Origin: Chromera velia
Lineage: Eukaryota > Sar > Chromeraceae
NCBI GenBank assembly: GCA_018398765.1
Contig: JAHBMJ010001757.1
Location: 73,184 to 108,067 of the forward strand
Direction: 5' to 3'
DNA length: 34,884 nucleotides
Within the stretch, counting starts at the first letter, position 1, and each line of letters starts with the position of its first letter. Position numbers and translations under genes: made by a program. Below are positions 29,114-34,884 of the stretch, piece by piece. The notes under the pieces were generated by a model. The model was not told where the DNA came from and ran no database searches. It saw only the letters and a list, made by a program, of their open reading frames with translations.

Positions 29114-30560
29114 GAGATGGAGGCAGAAAGTTAGGGAGAGCTTGTCCGAAGAAGAGAGGCAGGAGCTGGTTTAATCAAGTCAAGTCAATCGACCCTTCTG
29201 ATCTATGCGTTCGTGATGGATGGATGAGGGGGTGGATTGCGGTGTCCTCTGATCTGTTTCTTCTGTTGTCTGTCTTCTCAGCTGTCAGGTTTTGGTTTGG
29301 TCGGGATGGATTCAGTGATTGGCTCCCCTGACCCTTTACTGCTTGCTTTGCATGAGATCTCTTTTGTGGTACCCCCTGAAAGGGAGCCTGGCAGTCGTCT
29401 GACGTCTTGTCTGGGAAAATTTCGCAGTTTGTTTGGACAATTGAAACTGAGAGAGATGCGATGCTCTCTGTGTCTGTCTTTGAAGTATACGGGAGAGGGA
29501 GGGGGTGAGTGGAAGAGGACAGAGAGAGAGAGAGAGAGAAGAGAAGAGAGAGAGAGAAACAAGAGTCGGAACGTCAGACAGGAAACATGGAAGAGAGAGT
29601 GGATGGAACGGAAATCACAAGGAAAAAGAAGTCTTTCTTTGCATCAATCAGAGAAGGATCAGTCGTGCGATGATGAAGCGAAGGAACGAAGAAAGGAAGA
29701 ACGGGTAGATCCACCAATATCTGATTGATTGATGGAAACCCTGTTTTCTTCACTTTTCTGCTCTCGTATTATGCCTTTTTGTGTAGCGTGCCTACGTGCC
29801 TCTTTGTTGTATCGTTTTTCTTTCTGCGCGCATATCATGAACGGAGGGGAACCTGTAGGAAAGTCCGCCGAACTTCCTGCGTGTTTTTCTTCCTTATGCA
29901 TATCTCTGTTTTTCGATCTGTCGTGGCGTGCTTCTCGTTGTTTGTCTTGTTGTGTACAAAATCATGCGTTTTCTTGTGTCGCATGTTGTTTGTTTTGTCT
30001 TTTTGGACGTTCGTGGAAGTGGAGCAGTGAAGTCATCTCGTGAACAGCTGGGGGAAAGGGGGTCATGTTGATGTTTGGCAACTGCACCTTCTGCAAATTC
30101 CCTGCATGCGTGTTCTCAGTGTTGTGTGTGTGAATCACAACAGTGGAGTTGGCGCCAACAGACTGAGAAGAGAAGAGCAGGTGGTGTTTGATGGCGGAGT
30201 CGATGCTGACCTTTTTTTGTCCTTATCTTTGCGTCTCTCCATCTCTCACTTTGCGTGCTGGGCCGTTGCAGTTGCGCTTCTGTCAGAGAAGCCTACGAAA
30301 GGAAATTGCGGGATCGTGGACAGGCTCTGCAGTGCGCACGTAGTCTGTGTATTTTCAATAATACCTTGGCAGTGCTGCTCAACCTGCAAGGATCCTACTG
30401 CGGAGGCAATTCCACTGAGGTCAATTGAAATCCTCCGTTACCTATGAACACTGGCACGTCCCAGAACACGTCTATAAAAACATGTATTCAGACAGTCTAA
30501 CAGTATTCTGGCTGCTAAATCTAGCATACATTCCACAACCGTGTTTTTTACTAGCGTTCA
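29114..30560. other. Intergenic region between the VTT gene and the LINE
   Basis: Probably begins with the 3' UTR of the VTT gene. A (GA)n-rich stretch lies at about 29519–29557. Plus-strand ORFs of 100–163 codons occur (29237–29728, 30040–30447) but show only Arg/Glu repeats or hydrophobic low-complexity sequence and no domain. I call no gene. Confidence 0.5.
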
Positions 30561-30589
30561 CAAGCTTCATTGTCAGTGAATTTATCATC

Positions 30590-33034
30590 GGTGTTTGTGT
30601 GCTTGTAAAAGAGGAACGGTGGAGCGAGCTGAAACCCGAAATCTCCCTTATGGGCCCGAGTCTAGTTGAAGTGAAGATTATAGTGGGTGGGCGCAGGGTG
30701 CATGTATTCGGTTTTTACCTTCCCGGGTCCTGGTCCGATCACAGGGACAGTAGGGTCCCTGACCTCTTGAAGGATGTATTTGGGGGGGTCCCTCTTAAGG
30801 CAGACAGGGTGGTGATGGGGGATTTCAATGCGTACTCAGGCAGCCTCGTCCCCAAAAATCTTTTGTGGTCCCGTGCAGATCTCCTCCTCCCGCCGAGGGA
30901 TTCTGGGGGGGTTGATGGGAGGGGAAAAAATGATGAGGGCTCGGAGGAGCCTGACAGACCCTCGTTCGTCTGCACGTCTCAGTGCAGCAAAGACGTTAAC
31001 CGCAGTGGGAGGGACTTTATTCAAATTTGTAGTGATATGAATCTTGTTCTTTTGAATGGACTGACGGGAGAAGCAGGGGGAGAGTCCTTTATTTTTCCTG
31101 GTGAGTGCACCCACTATTCTAGACAGAGCAGCATGTCTACGCCCACTTCCCTCATTAATTACGTACTTACTGATCCATCTACCGTACAGAGGGGTTCTAA
31201 TTAGGAGGTTGACTTTGATGGTATTGCCTCCACCAACCATGTGACCGTTTCCTTCTCCTTCTCCCCTCCCTCGGCCGAACCCGAATTTGAAGATGCTCTC
31301 CCACCCCACCAAAACCTCTCTGATTGTCCTCCCCTTTTCTGTTCAAACCGCACAGCCCCAGTCTCTGATGAAGAAATCGCGCCGCTTGCAGCAGTAGTGA
31401 GACTGTTTGCTGAGGATTAATGGCCTGGCTTGTGGGCCTATCATGAGCAGATCGAACCATTCGAGGAGCCGCCTGCTCCTCCGCCTCCCCCAGTGTCCCC
31501 GCATCCCCAACCAGGGCTGACTTCGGAGGATGGTGACGATCGTGTATGTCTGCACAGGTTAGTTGAGGAATGGTCGCGTGTGCTGGTAGGGCCAATCAAG
31601 CAGACAGGGGACAAGGGGCCTGGCCTAGAAGGTAGACGATCAAAGAGAGAGGCATGGTTTGATTTGGAATGTAAAGCTTTACAAAAAGAGGTTAGAGAGG
31701 TAGACGAGAGATGGAAGCTAGTGAGAGATGGGAATGGAAGGGGAATAGAGTTTGATAGACTGCAGAGGCTTCTCCGGGTTTGTCATACTCTGTTCAAAAG
31801 AAAAAGAGTTGCGTGGGAGAGAGCACAAGCCCGGAGGGTACAAGAAGAGTTGTTAAAAGACCCGTTTGCTATCTGGAAGAGAAAAAAAAAAGCTGCCTCA
31901 GCTGGGGGAGCCTCCTGTCCTTCTCTACGTGAGTTCTTGAATCATTGGGCAAGGGTGTTTGAAGATAAGAATGAAGAGCCTCTCCCTTCTGCCCTCCCAC
32001 CTGCCCCTCCTCCTTTCCACCCTTCTATTTTACCCTTCTCTTTCCATCAAATCTCCTCTGCTCTAAAGAAAATGAATAGAAAGAAAGCCTCCGGCCTTGA
32101 AGGAATCTCCCCCGCTCAGTTTGACCTTTGTTTTACACACTTGGTGTGCTCTCATTTTTTACTTTTTGTTTTATTTAATTGTATGTATATCTTTGTATGC
32201 TGGCCTCCCTTCTGGAATATACTACGTATCTGCCCTGTTCCTAAAGGCCCTGCCTCTCCTTCTCCCAATGAATAGAGGCCTATTCACGTTGTCAACCCTT
32301 TCGCAAAACTTTTTGGTTTGCTGATGGATGGCCGTCTGCGCTCTCAAGTTGAGTTTGACGTCAGGTAGTTAGGTTTCAGACAAGGGGTGGGAACGAGGGA
32401 AGGGGTAGGCGTACTTGTTTCTGCCATTCTCTCCTCTAAAAAGAAAAAGAAAGCTCTGCTGGCAGGCTTTGTTGATTTTTCTAAAGCCTTCGACACTGTG
32501 TTAAAAGGTAAGCTAATTCAGAAACTGAGAAGAGAAGGTGTGTGTGAGGCAGATGTGTGTATGATATATGTAATGTACAGGGAGGTCTGGGGAAAGGTAG
32601 ACGGGGACTCTTTACGTTTTCAGAAGGGCGCTGGGGTAAAGCAAGGTGATGCTCTTTCTCCCATTCTCTTTCTTATCTATATCAATGACCTTCCCCGTGT
32701 GTGTTCAGTTAGTAACAACGAGGGGACCGTAGACAGAGAAGCAGAGAGAGCAGGATGGTCAGGCAGCAAAATGGGGGAGGGCAGCATCGAGGAGCCCGAG
32801 AGAGAGCCCAAACCTGCCCTCCTTGACAACTGCATCTTAGGCAGTCTGGGGTATGTGGATAATTTCTGTTTCCTTACTCATTCCGTCTCAGATCTACAAA
32901 AGAAGTTCTCAGCCTTGGAAAGGTATTGCAAGGAATGGGGATTGACTGTGAACTTAAAGAAAACGAAAATCTTACGCCTGTCTGCCTTGGCTCTGGGGCA
33001 GTCTGCAGGTAGAGTCATATATGGTGGGAGCTAG
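30590..33034 (+). pseudogene. LINE ORF2-like: endonuclease plus reverse transcriptase, four internal stops
   Basis: A single frame (that of 30425–33034) carries both domains despite stops at 31202 (TAG), 31418 (TAA), 32273 (TAG) and 32366 (TAG). The endonuclease part has VHVFGFYLPGS and the catalytic VVMGDFNAYSG at about 30809–30838. The RT fingers read KKASGLEGISPAQF near 32074–32120, then P-x-NE-stop-RPI, and stop-LGFRQG where families have QFGFR. The palm has LAGFVDFSKAFDTV (32459–32500) and VKQGDALSPILFLIYINDL (about 32635–32692). The active-site box reads YVDN (32852–32863) instead of the usual Y/F-ADD: the second catalytic Asp is replaced by Asn, which should abolish polymerase activity. 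LTVNLKKTKIL follows, as expected. The ORF is dead on two independent grounds. Confidence 0.88.
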
Positions 33035-33056
33035 TGGTGGGAGGGAAGTTGAATAG

Positions 33057-34013
33057 ACATCTGAATACAAATATCTGGGGTGTGTTTTTTTTTAAGGGGG
33101 GTGCTTGAACAAGATAATTGAGTCCCGTATTGTTTCTGCTTTGCGGGCTCTAGGAGGGGTAATTGGGTTGATTGCGAGCATGGGCCCACTCAGTATTGAT
33201 GCGCAGGTAACAGTCTTTAGAGCCTGCTAAACCCCCGTAGCGCTCTACTACCTTGAATGTCTGCCAGTACAGGATGCAGACCTGCTGGCTCTTGATGCTT
33301 TACAGCTTTGGTTTGCCCGTTGGTATGGTTATTTGTCTGCTCATAGCCTCCGCCTGCCCTCTCTTTGCATCCTTGGTCTTCGTCCCTGCAAAGCCTTTCT
33401 CTGCTTCTGCGTGGCTGACTGGTGGCACTCTTTTTCCATCATAACACACACTATTCTTGCAGCCATGTTGCATGCTTTGAAGAATAACTGCTGCCAACAA
33501 TTCACAAGGTCTATAGACAGGCTGCTTCGTTGGGTTGATTTGATTTCTGTCCGCTCGCTGAGGGTCAAGCCCGATCTGTCTTCCCAACGCAGGCAGAATG
33601 GTCGTAGAGTACAAGGCACTAGCTTACTTTTCTTCAAGAGTAAGGTGAGACAGAGAGTTGTAAAGGAATGCATGAAGGCTTCTGAGGATGATGGACAATC
33701 TTCCTCTCACTTTCCCCTCCTTGCTAAACTCACCCCTCTGCAGCGCGACTTCCCATCCTCCCGCCGTATGTTTGTCTTCTTCCTGTGCAGCAAGTCATCC
33801 TCCAGTGTTCCTTCCGTCTCTGTCCTTCCCTGTTCTGCCCCGTCGGTTACAGATGGCTCGATCTTTTCTTTTTTGCGCATGCTGACATACAACCCGATGG
33901 GCGGGCAGGGTGGGCTGCCTGATGGTTGCTCTGATAGAAAGCTGTGCACTTATAAAGCCTGCTGCCAGTGTGTAGATGATTTTATTCATCGGCTCTCTGT
34001 CTGCCCCCGATAG
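33057..34013 (+). pseudogene. LINE C-terminal region in +1 frame, with Cys/His knuckle
   Basis: After the stop at 33032–33034 the element continues one frame over. EYKYLGCVF (33063–33089) is the post-RT Y-K-Y-L-G motif, ending at a TAA at 33093. KIIESRIVSALRALGG follows, with another TAA at 33228, then an open stretch from 33231 to 34013. The end reads CTYKACCQCVDDFIHRLSVCP, matching the C-x-x-C…D/E…H-x-L-x-x-CP knuckle that closes many LINE ORF2 proteins. This supports the coding part of the element ending at 34013. Confidence 0.78.
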
Positions 34014-34340
34014 ACTGCCGAACAAGGCTTTTTCCAGTGGTTAGCATTAATTCAATCAGACCGCTTCACTTGTTGTGACTCAGTGACATCCTTTGCATCC
34101 GCCTCCTTTTCTGATCTGGAGGTTTGCAAGTTCATCACATCGCTCTTACGCTCTCAACCCGGGGGGGCCTCTCTCTTCTTTATAATTTCTCATCATATTG
34201 TAGTAAATAATTAATTAGATTAAGTTTGAATAACTGTCGTCTACTTAGCTTGCAGCTGGCATAATTAAACAGACCTATGCATATATGCGCCGCCCGGGAG
34301 TTCTAACTCCACCTAGGGTTTGACATCAATCAATCAATGA

Positions 34341-34376
<36 letters not shown>

Positions 34377-34884
34377 TTTAAATTGAAATTTCATGATGAC
34401 TAGAATGATGATGATGATCATATTATATTATGTTTAACAATTCGATCAAATTACTGATTGAATTCCCATGGTTCAATTCCGGAGGATTGGCTTCCTGCTA
34501 GATTTCTTACCCAAATACCAAATGTCTAACATGCGGCTTCTATGCAAGGAAAACGCTTTGATATCTAGTTTAATATAGATGTACCCCCCTTCCGGACCGG
34601 CCCATCAGCTAGCCCATCAGACTCTATTAGTCACTCTAATGAATTGTTATTTCGATCTCTTTAACTTATAGACTGTAAGTTCTGATAAGGCGAAGCAGAA
34701 TTCTAGGCAGACCTCTACCAAATTATGTAAATCTAGATTAAAATTAAGTAAAATTAAGTTCAATCTAGTTAACTATGTACGGACTCAATCGATCGGAGTA
34801 TTTGAAAAAAGCTCAAATCCTCAATCTAGGGCTGGGAAAAGGTTCATTGAGAAAAGGTTCAAATCTGAAAAGGTGAACCTGTTG
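34014..34884. other. AT-rich sequence downstream of the LINE
   Basis: The first 150 bp may be LINE 3' UTR, with GC content dropping sharply near 34175. At about 34289–34336 a GC-rich hairpin (GGAGTT-CTA-AACTCC-like) is followed by three CAAT units and then (TA)n at 34345–34371. The rest has no ORF over 60 codons and no recognised feature. Confidence 0.55.

Larger units (their letters stand above)
30561..34013 (+). mobile_element. Decayed 5'-truncated non-LTR retrotransposon (LINE)
   Basis: The order is apurinic-type endonuclease, reverse transcriptase, then a C-terminal Cys/His knuckle, the layout of APE-class LINEs. Recognisable coding starts near 30590 (GVCVLVKEERW), so the N-terminal half of the endonuclease, with its first catalytic Asn and Glu motifs, is missing or diverged. 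5' truncation is usual for LINEs. There are six in-frame stops and one frame change. The 5' edge is set from loss of similarity and the 3' edge from the last coding stop; the real 3' end may be further on. It lies in the same orientation as the VTT gene, 1.4 kb downstream. The clade cannot be fixed from motifs alone. Confidence 0.88.

Noticed and set aside
29237-30447. ORFs of 163 and 135 codons downstream of the VTT gene
   Set aside because: The first is largely Arg/Glu repeat and the second hydrophobic low complexity; neither shows motifs.
30425-33034. Reassigned stop codons or readthrough in the LINE
   Set aside because: The SET and small-ORF frames end in TAG like normal genes, the LINE also has a frame change, and its RT active site is mutated, so decay is the simpler explanation.

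Overview
This is a nuclear genomic window from a eukaryote. Four genes can be read across GT–AG introns (64–816 bp), with codon phases matching at nearly every junction. Between them lie long simple-sequence tracts, two DNA transposons with terminal inverted repeats (TIRs), a MITE-like element and a decayed LINE. There are no bacterial operons or ribosome binding sites. Intron density, Ser/Glu-rich insertions, abundant microsatellites and the hAT and LINE relics suggest a protist, possibly a chromerid or other alveolate such as Chromera velia. That assignment is inference; no marker gene proves it.

Layout. 1–900: (CA)n and (GA)n microsatellites. 1222–2950: a TIR element enclosing an intact 136-codon ORF of unknown function. 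2951–4560: AT-rich sequence with (TA)n and (CAAT)n. 4564–5380: a large CTCA/CTCC array. 5331–6741 (minus): a small membrane protein with a twin CX3C motif. 7519–8792: a hAT transposon with perfect 37-bp TIRs, an exact 8-bp target duplication and a dead BED/hAT transposase. 8801–12766: no confident gene. 12767–16231 (minus): a large low-complexity protein gene. 16674–22080 (plus): an eight-exon SET-domain protein methyltransferase gene of the Rubisco-LSMT/SETD3/SETD6 type. 22424–25866: a repeat-rich block with two copies of a 400-bp repeat, a MITE and GC-rich palindrome clusters. About 26321–29113 (plus): a VTT (TVP38/TMEM64-type) multi-pass membrane protein gene. About 30560–34013: a 5'-truncated, stop-riddled non-LTR retrotransposon. 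34014–34884: AT-rich DNA.

The four host genes show no functional link. The low-complexity gene and the SET gene are divergent and share a 442-bp intergenic region. The strongest mobile-element result is the hAT insertion, because superfamily, boundaries and target site are all visible. The least explained objects are the 1222–2950 element, whose intact ORF resembles no transposase I know, and the twin-CX3C membrane protein. Two repeat pairs differ only by transitions, which hints at cytosine deamination acting on repeats.
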